This document shows positions 50,586 through 60,470 of a stretch of DNA of 64,000 bases, piece after piece. The stretch is taken from NCBI GenBank assembly GCA_943912255.1, contig CALTTP010000006.1, positions 1 through 64,000 of the forward strand, read 5' to 3'. The number at the start of each line of letters is the position of its first letter. Position 1 is the stretch's first letter. The notes beneath the pieces are model-generated. The model was given only the letters and a program-made list of their open reading frames with translations. It searched no databases and was not told the DNA's origin. This DNA is from an uncultured Peptoniphilaceae bacterium. Its GTDB lineage: Bacteria > Bacillota > Clostridia > Tissierellales > Peptoniphilaceae. Position numbers and translations under genes: made by a program.

Positions 50586-52598
50586 ATGAAGACATTAATT
50601 ATAGATAATTATGATTCTTATACTTTTAACCTTTACCAACTGGTTGCGGAAGTTTCGGGAGAAAAACCAATTGTAATCAAAAATGACGAGATGAATTTAG
50701 ATGAAATTTTAAATCTTAAATTTGACAATGTGTTAATTTCCCCAGGACCAGGTAGGCCAGAGCGTAAAGAGGATTTTGGTGTTTGCGAGGATATAATAAC
50801 AAAACTTGATAAGCCTATTCTAGGGGTTTGTTTAGGTCAACAAGGAATTTACTATTTATGTGGTGGAGAGATTGAACTTGCACCAAAACCTGTACATGGA
50901 CAGTTAAGTAAGGTGTATTACAATGACAGTGGGCTGTTTAAGGGAATAGAACAGGGGTTCAAAGTTACAAGATATCATTCATTAGTATGTAAGCCAGCAG
51001 AATTAGAGACCATATCCATTGATGCCAAGACTGAAGATGGAATAATTATGGGGATTTCCCACAAGACGAAACCCATTTACGGAGTTCAGTTTCATCCAGA
51101 GTCTATTTGTACAGAATTTGGAAAAGAATTAATTAGAAATTTCTTTAGATTATCCAAAGAGTTCTACGATTCAAAAAATCCTTTGGATTTTAGAAAATAT
51201 AACTTTAATAAAGACACACTAGACTTATATCATAACCTTTTAAGCTATGATAAAAACACATTATGGTTAGATAGTTCCATGGTTAATGAGGATTTATCTA
51301 GGTTTTCCATCTTTGGTCTAACAAATGGTAAAAGATGTAAAACAATAAAATACCATGTTGGTAGTCAAGAAGTAACGATTGAGTATAAAAATCAAAAGGA
51401 AGTATATAGAGGAAACATTTTTGATTACTTTGATAACAATTTATATGAATGGGACTTTGTTGATGAAATTCCCTGCAACTTTCAATTAGGATATATTGGA
51501 TACTTAGGATACGAATTGAAAAAGGATATACTGGTTAATAATAAAAAGGAATATAATTATCCCGATGCCTACTTTAAATATATTGACAGGGCGATAATAG
51601 TGGACCATCTTGAAAATGAAGTTTATGTCCTAAGGTACAAAGACGATGAAGATTTTCAAGACAAGGCAAAAGAATTGATTTTTGAAGAAAATAACCTTCA
51701 AACAGACATTCCTACAAAAAAAGAATTACCGACAATCTCCATTCTTCAAGATAGAACGACCTATATCAAAAATATAGAAAAATGCAAAGAGTTAATCAAA
51801 CAGGGAGAATCCTACGAGATTTGTCTTACCAATAGAATTGATATACAGGATACCTTAGACCCTATTAGATACTATGAAATACTAAGAGAAATAAGTCCAG
51901 CACCTTATTCTGCCCTCTTAAACTTTGACGAAATCTCTATAGCCTGTTCATCTATGGAAAGATTTATAAAGCTGGATAAAAATAGAATTGCAGAATCAAA
52001 GCCAATAAAAGGAACCATACGAAGAGGAAAGGACCAAGAAGAAGATAATAAGTTAATATCTTCATTAAGAGAAGAAGAGAAAACAAAATCAGAAAATCTA
52101 ATGATAGTGGATCTTTTAAGAAACGACCTAGGGAAAATTTCGAAAATAGGGACAGTAAATGTTCCAAAACTTATGGCCGTAGAAACCTACTCAACACTTC
52201 ATCAATTGGTAACGACAGTACAAGGAGTATTAGATGAAGAATATGATGCAATAGATTTATTAAAAGGAGTCTTTCCTGGAGGATCCATGACAGGAGCTCC
52301 AAAGAAGAGAACCTTAGAGATTATAGATGAACTAGAAGTTTGCCCAAGAGGAGTGTACTCTGGGGCAATAGGATATATTTCAAATAACAAAACCATGGAT
52401 TTTAATATCGTAATTAGAACAGCGGTAATAGAAAAAGATAGGACAACCTTGGGAGTTGGCGGAGCCATAGTGAACCTGTCCAACGCAGAAGAAGAATTCG
52501 ATGAAATACTGTTAAAAGCAAAAGGAGCCTTGGCGAGTGTGAAGGAATATTATGGATTGGATAGGGACTTGGAGATGGAGATAGAGGGAAGTAAGTAG
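50586..52598 (+). CDS. pabB: Aminodeoxychorismate synthase, fused PabA-PabB
   Basis: This enzyme converts chorismate and glutamine to 4-amino-4-deoxychorismate, the first step to 4-aminobenzoate and folate. Residues 1-190 are a class I glutamine amidotransferase with Cys82 in GVCLGQQG, and His170 and Glu172 in FHPES. Residues about 200-660 are a chorismate-binding domain with PIKGTIRRG, LLRNDLGKIS and GGSMTGAPKKRT. An anthranilate synthase is the main alternative for such a fusion, but the pabC gene starting immediately after the stop strongly favours aminodeoxychorismate synthase. GGAG precedes the ATG. Confidence 0.9.
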   Translation: MKTLIIDNYDSYTFNLYQLVAEVSGEKPIVIKNDEMNLDEILNLKFDNVLISPGPGRPERKEDFGVCEDIITKLDKPILGVCLGQQGIYYLCGGEIELAPKPVHGQLSKVYYNDSGLFKGIEQGFKVTRYHSLVCKPAELETISIDAKTEDGIIMGISHKTKPIYGVQFHPESICTEFGKELIRNFFRLSKEFYDSKNPLDFRKYNFNKDTLDLYHNLLSYDKNTLWLDSSMVNEDLSRFSIFGLTNGKRCKTIKYHVGSQEVTIEYKNQKEVYRGNIFDYFDNNLYEWDFVDEIPCNFQLGYIGYLGYELKKDILVNNKKEYNYPDAYFKYIDRAIIVDHLENEVYVLRYKDDEDFQDKAKELIFEENNLQTDIPTKKELPTISILQDRTTYIKNIEKCKELIKQGESYEICLTNRIDIQDTLDPIRYYEILREISPAPYSALLNFDEISIACSSMERFIKLDKNRIAESKPIKGTIRRGKDQEEDNKLISSLREEEKTKSENLMIVDLLRNDLGKISKIGTVNVPKLMAVETYSTLHQLVTTVQGVLDEEYDAIDLLKGVFPGGSMTGAPKKRTLEIIDELEVCPRGVYSGAIGYISNNKTMDFNIVIRTAVIEKDRTTLGVGGAIVNLSNAEEEFDEILLKAKGALASVKEYYGLDRDLEMEIEGSK

Positions 52599-53333
52599 AT
52601 GGATAATAAGATAATTTTGGATAGTGGATTCTATTTTGGCAATGGCCTTTTTGAAACTATAAAGGTTGTCAACAGAAATTCAATTCTTTTAAAGGAGCAT
52701 GTCGAAAGGATTAATAATAGTTTAAATGCTTTTAATATTTCTCAAAAGGTTGAGGAATCGGAAGTTTTAGATTTTATTATGGACCATGAGGAGGACAGCT
52801 ATGCTTTAAAGTTGTCTATTTCTGATCAAAACAAGATAATTACTACTAGAAATGACCCATATGTTGGTGGGATTGGTGGAGAAGTGAAGCTGAATTTTGC
52901 ATCTACTTTGAGAAATTCAACTTCTCTTTTGGTTTACCACAAAACTTTTAACTACATGGATAATATCTTAGAAAAGAGAAAGTCTAGGGAAAAAGGATTC
53001 TTTGAACCGATTTTTCTTAACGAAAATGGCTATATTACTGAAGGGGCAGTATCTAATGTGTTTTTCATTAGGGAAGGTGTAATATATACTCCTAAGGCTT
53101 CTTGTGGCCTTTTAAAAGGTGTTATGAGGGACTTCTTTATTAACAAATTTGATGTAAGGGAAGTTTTAATTAAAAAAGAGGATTTGGAAAGTTTTGAGTC
53201 TGGATTTTTAACCAATTCTCTTATGGGTTATGTGGAATTTGACAGTTTGGGAGGCTATTCCTTTGCAAGGAATCCAATCTGTAAGGAATTTGATGAAAAG
53301 TTAAAAGAAATAGGATTTAATAAAAGACTTTAA
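52599..53333 (+). CDS. pabC: Aminodeoxychorismate lyase PabC (class IV aminotransferase fold)
   Basis: This PLP enzyme splits aminodeoxychorismate to 4-aminobenzoate and pyruvate. The 244-residue protein has the class IV pattern: GFYFGNGLFETIKV near the start, the active-site lysine in VYHKTFNYMDNIL, and ITEGAVSNVFFI in the cofactor-binding strand. The start codon follows the pabAB stop with no gap, so the two are translated together. A branched-chain or D-amino-acid aminotransferase is excluded mainly by context. Confidence 0.88.
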   Translation: MDNKIILDSGFYFGNGLFETIKVVNRNSILLKEHVERINNSLNAFNISQKVEESEVLDFIMDHEEDSYALKLSISDQNKIITTRNDPYVGGIGGEVKLNFASTLRNSTSLLVYHKTFNYMDNILEKRKSREKGFFEPIFLNENGYITEGAVSNVFFIREGVIYTPKASCGLLKGVMRDFFINKFDVREVLIKKEDLESFESGFLTNSLMGYVEFDSLGGYSFARNPICKEFDEKLKEIGFNKRL

Positions 53334-53460
53334 ATTGGCTTAATGAGTTGATATTTCCTTGAATATACTATATTCTTAAACTGGAGATAAAATTTAAGTT
53401 AAATTAATATTTATGCGTTTAAGACATGAAATTTTAAATATCGTAAAATAGGAAGGTAAA

Positions 53461-54960
53461 ATGAAAAATATTTGCATTGACATTGGAACGACAACAATTA
53501 AAGGAATTATCTATGATGATTGGGGTAGGGTAGTTGATGATACTTTTAGAAACTCCAAGTTATTAAATCCTCAACCTGGGTTTATGGAACAGGACAGTGA
53601 GGAGATTAAGTGGAATGTAAGGTCTATTATTCGAGAGCTTGTATCTAAGATATATATGGAGAGGGAAGAGGTAGGTTTTATTTCTTTTTCCGCTTATATG
53701 CATTCTCTTGTGGGGATTGACGAACATAATCAGGCCATTACTCCTGTTATGTTATGGAATGACAGAAGAAGTCAAGACTTTGTTCAAGAGGCTAAGGCAA
53801 ATGGAAAAGGTCTTGAACTGTATAAGTCGACGGGAACTCCTGTTCATCCCATGAGTCCTCTTTATAAGATTATTTATTTGAAGGAAAGACAGAGGGAGAT
53901 CTTCGACAGATGTAGACTCTTTGTTGGAATGAAGGAGATTATTCTTCATTGGATGACTGGAGAGTGGATTGTGGATCAGTCTATTGCTTCTGCTACTGGT
54001 CTTTTTAATATCCATGATAGAGTCTGGGATGCCAAGGCCCTTGAATATGCGGGAATTGGTGAAGGTAATTTGCCTAGGGTAGTTAGCACCACTCATATTA
54101 TGAGGAATATGACAGATGAGTTCAAGGAGGACATTGGTATCAGAAAAGACATCCCAATTATCATAGGGGCCAGTGATGGCTGTCTTGCGAACTTGGGATC
54201 CCATGGTCTAAATCCTGGAACTGCAGTTTCTACTATTGGCACTTCTGGTGCTTTAAGGGTAGTAACTGATCATCCGTTGATTGATGAAAAAGGTGCGATA
54301 TTTTCATATATTTTGACTGATAATCTTTTCGTGTCTGGAGGAGCCATCAATAATGGGGGAATCTTTTATGAATGGCTTAGAAAGGGTTTAAGCCTTGAAA
54401 AGCATATTGACGAAGTGTTTGATGAAGATGATCCTGAAATGTATGGTAAGGGTCTTATCTTCTTGCCGTTTATTTCTGGAGAGAGGGCACCGTATTGGGA
54501 CGCGGATTTAAGAGGTTCTCTATTGGGCCTGACCCATAGTCATGGATATAAGGATATGTTGATTGCTGGGATTAGAGGGGTAAACTTTTCCCTTAGGGAT
54601 GTATTTGAAGTGCTATTAAATTCAACTAGTACTCATGTTAATGAGTTTTATGTCAACGGTGGTTTTACTCAGTCGGATCTTTGGGTTCAATCATTTTGTA
54701 ATATCGTACAAAGGCCAGTATTTGTTACTGAACAAGGAGATGGCCCGCTTTTTGGTGCCTTTCTTTTAGGAATATTGGCAACTGGAAAGATAGAGGATCT
54801 CTCCCAGGCGCAGGAGTACTTTATTGCAGGTAAGGAATTTTTGCCTATTGAAGAGTTTAATCACAATGAAGAATTTAATATTTATAGAAGGGCAATCGAA
54901 CAAAACAGGTCATTACTGCATGAACTAGCTAGGTTATCTAGTTCTGTAGATGATAAATAA
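53461..54960 (+). CDS. gntK: Gluconokinase (FGGY family)
   Basis: This carbohydrate kinase phosphorylates gluconate to 6-phosphogluconate. It has 499 residues with the FGGY layout: CIDIGTTTIKGIIYD phosphate-binding loop at the start, LWNDRRSQ, and GASDGCLANLGSHGL. The C-terminal domain carries the signature region NEFYVNGGFTQSDLW. Substrate assignment rests on the neighbours: a GntP permease 16 bases downstream and 6-phosphogluconate dehydrogenase after it. GGAAGG precedes the ATG. Confidence 0.92.
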   Translation: MKNICIDIGTTTIKGIIYDDWGRVVDDTFRNSKLLNPQPGFMEQDSEEIKWNVRSIIRELVSKIYMEREEVGFISFSAYMHSLVGIDEHNQAITPVMLWNDRRSQDFVQEAKANGKGLELYKSTGTPVHPMSPLYKIIYLKERQREIFDRCRLFVGMKEIILHWMTGEWIVDQSIASATGLFNIHDRVWDAKALEYAGIGEGNLPRVVSTTHIMRNMTDEFKEDIGIRKDIPIIIGASDGCLANLGSHGLNPGTAVSTIGTSGALRVVTDHPLIDEKGAIFSYILTDNLFVSGGAINNGGIFYEWLRKGLSLEKHIDEVFDEDDPEMYGKGLIFLPFISGERAPYWDADLRGSLLGLTHSHGYKDMLIAGIRGVNFSLRDVFEVLLNSTSTHVNEFYVNGGFTQSDLWVQSFCNIVQRPVFVTEQGDGPLFGAFLLGILATGKIEDLSQAQEYFIAGKEFLPIEEFNHNEEFNIYRRAIEQNRSLLHELARLSSSVDDK

Positions 54961-54976
54961 ATTTTAGGAGGACGTT

Positions 54977-56317
54977 ATGTCAACAACATCATTAATCCTA
55001 TTATTACTTGTAACTGTAGGATTATTATTATTTTTAGTTATGAAGGTAAAACTTCATGCATTTTTATCTCTATTAATCGTAAGTTTATTTATGGGGGTAG
55101 CTACCAAGATGCCACTGGGAGATATTATAAACTCCATGGTTTCAGGTATGGGAGGAACTTTAGGTTTCCTTGCTACTGTAATCGGTTTAGGGGCAATGTT
55201 TGGTAAGATGCTTGAAATCAGTGGTGGAGCTGAAAAGCTAGCTAGAACTTTCTTAAAGGCTTTTGGTGAAGAAAAGGCTCCATGGGCAATGCTTTTAGCG
55301 GGTTTCTTAGTATCAATTCCAGTATTTTTTGATGTAGGATTTATTATTTTAGTGCCATTGGTATATGCACTTGCTAAGAGTTCCAAAAAATCTGTATTGG
55401 TATTTGGTATTCCACTATTAGCTGGTTTAGCTGTAACCCATGCATTTGTACCTCCAACACCAGGACCTATAATGGTTGCTGAATTGGTTGGAGCTGATTT
55501 GGGTAAAGTAATTATGTACGGTATTATCTGTGGTATTCCTGCAGCGGTTGTGGCAGGACCGGTATGGGGTAAATATATCGGTGGAAAGATAATGGCGGAA
55601 GTTCCTGAATATATGGAACTTGACAACAATGTTGTAGAAGTACAGGATCATGAACTACCAAGTTTTGGTACTGTTTTAGGATTGATAATATTCCCAATTC
55701 TATTAATTCTATTAAATACTGCTACTACTGCATTTTTACCAGAAGGAAACAATGTTAGAACTGTTCTTTCATTTGTAGGTCATCCTATCGTTGCGTTGAT
55801 TTTAGCTTGTCTACTATCCTTTGTAATCTTAGGAAGGTTTAAGAAGCTTACTATGGCACAAATTCAATCTGTGTCAAATGCCGCTTTAAACTCAACTGGT
55901 TTGATAATTCTTGTAACTGGTGCAGGTGGTGTGTTTAAGCAAGTTCTTGTAGACTCTGGAATTGGTGATGCTGTGGGTAAGTCCTTTGCTACTTTAAATT
56001 TAAGTCCGCTTTTATTAGCCTTTATAATAGCTGTTGTGGTAAGAATTTCTGCAGGGTCAGCTACTGTTTCTATGGCAACTGCGGCAGCAATTGTTGGACC
56101 TATAATCAAAGGTTCATCTGTTGAGCCAGCTCTTGTGGTAATAGCAATAGCAGCAGGAGCAACTGCCTTCAGTCATGTTAATGACTCTGGATTCTGGTTG
56201 GTAAATAGATACTTTGGAATTAGTGAAAAGGACACACTTCGTTCTTGGACTGTAATGGAGACCTTGATAGGTGTAGTTGGTCTAGTTATGGCTATGATAT
56301 TAAGTTTATTTGTATAG
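54977..56317 (+). CDS. gntP: Gluconate:H+ symporter, GntP family
   Basis: This is a high-affinity gluconate importer of the GntP family, 446 residues with about 12-14 membrane helices. Typical features are a glycine-rich early region, SGMGGTLGFLATVIGLGAMFG, then PVFFDVGFIILVPL and HAFVPPTPGP. The C-terminal half is a symmetric repeat with SGSATVSMATAAAIV-like sequence (here SAGSATVSMATAAA) and HVNDSGFWLV. TTAGGAGG lies 7 bases before the ATG. It sits between gntK and gnd in one operon. Confidence 0.93.
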   Translation: MSTTSLILLLLVTVGLLLFLVMKVKLHAFLSLLIVSLFMGVATKMPLGDIINSMVSGMGGTLGFLATVIGLGAMFGKMLEISGGAEKLARTFLKAFGEEKAPWAMLLAGFLVSIPVFFDVGFIILVPLVYALAKSSKKSVLVFGIPLLAGLAVTHAFVPPTPGPIMVAELVGADLGKVIMYGIICGIPAAVVAGPVWGKYIGGKIMAEVPEYMELDNNVVEVQDHELPSFGTVLGLIIFPILLILLNTATTAFLPEGNNVRTVLSFVGHPIVALILACLLSFVILGRFKKLTMAQIQSVSNAALNSTGLIILVTGAGGVFKQVLVDSGIGDAVGKSFATLNLSPLLLAFIIAVVVRISAGSATVSMATAAAIVGPIIKGSSVEPALVVIAIAAGATAFSHVNDSGFWLVNRYFGISEKDTLRSWTVMETLIGVVGLVMAMILSLFV

Positions 56318-56335
56318 AAAAATAAAGGAGGAAAA

Positions 56336-57739
56336 ATGTCTAAAAATAAATTAGGAATTATAGGAATGGCGGTAATGGGGAAGAATTTGGCCTTGAATTT
56401 TGCGGATAAAGGCTATGAGATATCAGTATATAATAGGTCAGAGGAACCTCTGAAAAGAGCTATTGAAGAAGACAAAACTGGAAATTTGAAGGGTTTTTCC
56501 TCCTTAGAAGATTTTGTAAATAGTCTTGAGAAACCAAGAAGAGTTCTCTTGATGATTAAGTCAGGAGATGCTATTGATGAAATGTCCAAGGTTTTATTGG
56601 AATATTTGGAACCAGGAGATATTATTATCGACGCTGGAAATTCCTACTATAAGGACACTATAAGAAGGGTGGAAGACCTTTCTAAGAGGGAGATACACTT
56701 CTTAGGTGTTGGTGTTTCTGGTGGTGAAGAAGGGGCAAGGCTTGGTCCTGCCATAATGCCTGGTGGAGACAGTAAGGCCTATGGATATGTAAAAGAACTA
56801 CTTGAATCTGTGGCTGCCAAAAATGATGAAGGCGGTATATGTTGTAAATACGCTGGTGAAAATGGGGCAGGTCATTATGTGAAGATGGTTCACAATGGTA
56901 TTGAATATGGTGATATGCAAATCATCTCAGAAATCTATCTATTCTTAAGGGAAGCTTTTAAGATGGACAATGAAAATATTGCCAAGGAATTTGAATTCTT
57001 TAAAGATGGAATACAATCTGGATATCTTTTGGATATTTCGGTTCATGTGTTGAAGGAGAGAGACGAGGATGGTTCTTATCTTTTAGACAATATTAAGGAT
57101 GTGGCTAAGCATAAGGGAACTGGTAAATGGACAGCTCTTGAAGCTATAGACCTAGGTGTGGAAACTTCTGTTTTATTGGCAGGGTTAAATGCTAGGGTTA
57201 TATCTTCCATGTTTGAAGATAGAAGATTGGCGAAAGCTACCTATCCAAAGGAATATCATGAAGCTTTAGATATTTCCAATTGGAGAGAGGATATAAAGAA
57301 AGCCATGCTTTTGTCTAAGATTGTAGCCTATGCTCAGGGATTTGCTTTATTAAAGGAAGCTTCAAAAGAGTATAATTGGGATTTTGATTACAAATCAATT
57401 TCTGAAGGCTTTACAGCTGGATGTATATTACAAGGAAAATTATTGAAGTCTATAATGAGGGCTTTTGAAGAGGATCCAAAGCTTAACAATTTGATTTTAA
57501 GTCCTATATTCAAGGATATAGTTGAGGATTGTTCCAAGTCCCTTAGAAAAGTGGTTTCAAAAGCTATAGAACTTGAAATTCCTATTCCTGCTTTGTCCAG
57601 TGCTATGGAATATATGGATAGTTTAAGAACATATCCTGGTAGTGCCAATATGATTCAAGGACTACGAGACTATTTTGGAGCTCATACTTTTGAGAGAAAA
57701 GACAGAGAAGGAACTTTCCATCATCAATGGAATAGATAA
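56336..57739 (+). CDS. gnd: 6-phosphogluconate dehydrogenase, decarboxylating
   Basis: This enzyme oxidises 6-phosphogluconate to ribulose 5-phosphate and CO2 with reduction of NADP+. The 467-residue protein starts with the Rossmann motif GMAVMGKNLALNFADKG. It contains GVSGGEEGARLGPAIMPGG and the catalytic KMVHNGIEYGDMQ (Lys and Asn). The family's C-terminal tail RDYFGAHTFERKD ends FHHQW. The length is normal. GGAGG lies before the ATG, 18 bases after gntP. It completes a gluconate utilisation operon that feeds the pentose phosphate pool. Confidence 0.96.
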   Translation: MSKNKLGIIGMAVMGKNLALNFADKGYEISVYNRSEEPLKRAIEEDKTGNLKGFSSLEDFVNSLEKPRRVLLMIKSGDAIDEMSKVLLEYLEPGDIIIDAGNSYYKDTIRRVEDLSKREIHFLGVGVSGGEEGARLGPAIMPGGDSKAYGYVKELLESVAAKNDEGGICCKYAGENGAGHYVKMVHNGIEYGDMQIISEIYLFLREAFKMDNENIAKEFEFFKDGIQSGYLLDISVHVLKERDEDGSYLLDNIKDVAKHKGTGKWTALEAIDLGVETSVLLAGLNARVISSMFEDRRLAKATYPKEYHEALDISNWREDIKKAMLLSKIVAYAQGFALLKEASKEYNWDFDYKSISEGFTAGCILQGKLLKSIMRAFEEDPKLNNLILSPIFKDIVEDCSKSLRKVVSKAIELEIPIPALSSAMEYMDSLRTYPGSANMIQGLRDYFGAHTFERKDREGTFHHQWNR

Positions 57740-57754
57740 ATAATATAGAAAAAC

Positions 57755-57787
57755 AACGGAGCACTCAAAAATTTTGAGTGCTCCGTT
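57755..57787. terminator. Bidirectional terminator between gnd and the PRPP synthetase gene
   Basis: Sixteen bases (57755-57770, AACGGAGCACTCAAAA) are repeated inverted at 57772-57787 around one central base. On the minus strand it is followed by GTTTTTCTAT, a good T run. Confidence 0.85.
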
Positions 57788-57815
57788 ATGTGTTAATCTT
57801 CTCGTTTTATTTCAA

Positions 57816-58940
57816 TTATTTTTTTACAATTCTCTTAATTCCCCTAGTCTTATCTAAAAGGGCACTTAGTGAAATATCTAAGTTAATATGGTGGATGAAT
57901 GTAGAAAGTAGTCTTGACATATTTACTTGTCTATACCATTTCTTTTCTCTGATATATTCTGGAACATAAGTCAAGTTAGTTGAATAAACTGCGTCTAATA
58001 GTCCTTCTTCATAGAATTTGTCGAATTTGTCTGGTCCTTCTGTAAATAGGGAGAAGGATACGGCACAGTAAACTCTTTTTGCACCTTGTTCTTTTAACTG
58101 AACACATATATCTAAGACAGATTCTCCTGATGCGATCATATCATCTACGATTAGTATGTCTTTTCCCTTAACATCTTTACCGATATAACGATGTTCTACA
58201 ATTGGGTTCTTACCGTCTACGATTCTACTATAGTCTCTTCTCTTATAGAATATTCCAATATCTTGCTTTAGAACATTTGAATAGTAAACTGCTCTTGCCA
58301 TGGCACCTGTGTCTGGACTTATTATAATCATATTCTTTTCTTCCAGTTCTTCTTGGCTAATATCTTCGTTCTTCAAGAAATCTTTTACAATTTCAGCAGT
58401 TGGATAGATATTTTCGAAAGATAGAAGTGGAATGGCGTTTTGGACATTTGGATCGTGAACGTCAAAAGTAAAGATTCCATTTACTCCCATTTCTTCCAAT
58501 TCTAATAATGCCATTGCATTATCCAAGGATTCACGAGTCTTTCTTCTATGTTGACGACTTCCATACATTAAAGGCATTATTACGTTGATTCTCTTTGCTT
58601 TACCGTTAATTGCAGAAATAACTCTCTTTATATCCGAAAAATGTTCATCTGGTCCAATTCTTGTTTCCATTCCGTACATCTTATAGGTAAGCCCATAATT
58701 ACCTATATCTGCCAGGATAAAAATATCCTTACCTCTAACGGATTCATTTATTGTTACTTTACCTTCACCATTTGAAAATCTAACTTCGGAAATATCGATT
58801 ATAAAAGAAAAGTCAGGATCGTCAATACCAAACTGTTTTTTTAGTTCCTGATCTGCTTCATTACCAAGTTTCCAGCAACTTTTTAATACTATTAGCCCCA
58901 GCTCACCATAAGGGGTTTCAGAAAAAAATTCTTCAGACAT
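57816..58940 (-). CDS. prs: Ribose-phosphate pyrophosphokinase (PRPP synthetase), long clostridial type
   Basis: This enzyme makes 5-phosphoribosyl 1-diphosphate from ribose 5-phosphate and ATP. The protein (374 residues) is longer than the 315-residue Bacillus enzyme because of an N-terminal extension and insertions. Key motifs are MPLMYGSRQHRRK, FDVHDPNVQNAIPLL and the PRPP loop ILIVDDMIASGES. The last two fit PRPP synthetases and phosphoribosyltransferases. The gene is convergent with gnd, whose product is its metabolic precursor after isomerisation. A GGGAG site precedes the ATG. No purine box operator was recognised upstream. Confidence 0.88.
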   Translation of the reverse strand: MSEEFFSETPYGELGLIVLKSCWKLGNEADQELKKQFGIDDPDFSFIIDISEVRFSNGEGKVTINESVRGKDIFILADIGNYGLTYKMYGMETRIGPDEHFSDIKRVISAINGKAKRINVIMPLMYGSRQHRRKTRESLDNAMALLELEEMGVNGIFTFDVHDPNVQNAIPLLSFENIYPTAEIVKDFLKNEDISQEELEEKNMIIISPDTGAMARAVYYSNVLKQDIGIFYKRRDYSRIVDGKNPIVEHRYIGKDVKGKDILIVDDMIASGESVLDICVQLKEQGAKRVYCAVSFSLFTEGPDKFDKFYEEGLLDAVYSTNLTYVPEYIREKKWYRQVNMSRLLSTFIHHINLDISLSALLDKTRGIKRIVKK

Positions 58941-59055
58941 TTATTACTCCCTTCAAAAATACTCTGGATTAAGAATATCACAGTTAAGACCAATTCTCAA
59001 ACTTAAAAGGGGATAAATATTTGAAAATGTACTATAATTGTGTTTAGGTGGTTAA

Positions 59056-59514
59056 ATGAATATGGACAAAGAATTTTATATGAGGGAAGCTATAAAAGAG
59101 GCTAGAAAGGCCTATGAATTAAAAGAGGTTCCCATAGGTTGTGTAATTGTTAAAGAAGGCGAGATTATTTCTAAGGGACACAACTTAGTAGAGGGACGGC
59201 AAAACCCTTTAAACCATGCGGAGTTAATGGCTATTGAAGGGGCTAGTAAGGCCTTGAAAAGTTGGAGGCTTTTAGACTGTGACTTATATGTAACTTTAGA
59301 GCCTTGTAGTATGTGTGCATCGGCTATGGTCTACTCTAGAATAAGGAAGGTCTACTTTGGTGCTTATGATAAGAAAAGAGGTTTTGTAGGATCAGTAGAT
59401 AATATTTTATTGAGAAGTGAATTGAATCATAGGGTAGAATTTGAAGGGGGTATTTTGCTGAAGGACTGTCTCGGTATTATACAGGAATTTTTTAAGGATT
59501 TAAGAAATTCTTAA
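59056..59514 (+). CDS. tadA: tRNA adenosine(34) deaminase TadA
   Basis: TadA deaminates adenosine 34 of tRNA-Arg(ACG) to inosine. The 152-residue protein has the cytidine-deaminase-fold zinc site NHAELMAIEGA (His and catalytic Glu) and EPCSMCASAMVYSRI (two Cys ligands), followed by YFGAYDKKRGFVGS. The length is normal. The start could be the ATG at 59056 or two codons later, and a GTTAAATG stretch gives a weak site. It is followed by the radical SAM gene 40 bases later. Confidence 0.93.
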   Translation: MNMDKEFYMREAIKEARKAYELKEVPIGCVIVKEGEIISKGHNLVEGRQNPLNHAELMAIEGASKALKSWRLLDCDLYVTLEPCSMCASAMVYSRIRKVYFGAYDKKRGFVGSVDNILLRSELNHRVEFEGGILLKDCLGIIQEFFKDLRNS

Positions 59515-59554
59515 TTTATTTATGCTATACTAGATTATTAGATTGAGGGGGCTT

Positions 59555-60454
59555 ATGGAAAGGTACAATAGCTTATCAAGTTATCTTAAAAAGACATATG
59601 GTGAAAAGATTCTTAAGGTTTCTATTGATGCAGGATTCACCTGTCCCAATAGGGTAAATGGAAATAGGGGATGTATCTTTTGTAGTGAAGACGGTGCTGG
59701 AGAATTTTCTGGTTCTAGAAATCTATCTATTACAGAGCAGATCGACTCTCAAATCAAATTTTTAGAACACAAGAGTAAATCATCTAAGTATATAGCTTAT
59801 TTTCAGTCTTTTACAAATACCTATGGAACTCCTGAAAGTCTAAAAGAGAAGTACTATGAGGCAATAAGGCATCCTAATATTGTGGGAATTGCAATTGCAA
59901 CAAGACCTGATTGTTTAGAAGATGAGGTATTGGATGTTTTGGAAGAAATTTCAAAGTCCACTAATTTGTGGGTAGAGCTAGGATTTCAAACTTCTAAGGA
60001 ATCAACAGAAAAGTTAATCAATCGCGGGTATAACAATCCAGTTTTTCAAAAAGGGGTAATGTCACTACATAGACGGGGAATCAAAACTGTAGCCCATATA
60101 ATTTTTGGATTACCTTTTGAAAGTCATGAAGATTGGATGGAGACTGTAAGGTTTGTTAACGCTTTGCCTATTTGGGGAATAAAGTTTCACAGCCTCTACA
60201 TATATAAGGATAGCTTGATATATGAATACTACTTAAACAATAGGTTTAAGATTTTACAAAGGGATGAATATATAGATGGAGTTTGTGATGCCATATCTAT
60301 TTTATCTAAGGATGTTGTAATTCATAGGCTTACTGGCGATCCAGACAAGGATAAGTTGTTTTTGCCAAAATGGCCTGTGGACAAGATTAGGGTAATAGGA
60401 ACAATTAATAAAGAATTAAAAGAAAGGAATATTTTCCAGGGTGCTAAACCCTAG
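59555..60454 (+). CDS. TIGR01212-family radical SAM protein (YtqA/YhcC-like)
   Basis: This is a radical S-adenosylmethionine enzyme of the TIGR01212 family. The iron-sulfur cysteines lie in FTCPNRVNGNRGCIFCSEDG (C-x9-C-x2-C, the family's longer spacing). Downstream regions ELGFQTSKESTEKLINRGYN and THIIFGLP-like VAHIIFGLPFESHEDWMET follow. The substrate is unknown. It has 299 residues, starting at the ATG at 59555 just after GAGGGGG; an earlier in-frame TTG overlaps that site. It is 16 bases ahead of the large activase gene. Confidence 0.9.
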   Translation: MERYNSLSSYLKKTYGEKILKVSIDAGFTCPNRVNGNRGCIFCSEDGAGEFSGSRNLSITEQIDSQIKFLEHKSKSSKYIAYFQSFTNTYGTPESLKEKYYEAIRHPNIVGIAIATRPDCLEDEVLDVLEEISKSTNLWVELGFQTSKESTEKLINRGYNNPVFQKGVMSLHRRGIKTVAHIIFGLPFESHEDWMETVRFVNALPIWGIKFHSLYIYKDSLIYEYYLNNRFKILQRDEYIDGVCDAISILSKDVVIHRLTGDPDKDKLFLPKWPVDKIRVIGTINKELKERNIFQGAKP

Positions 60455-60470
60455 TACTAGGAGGTATTTT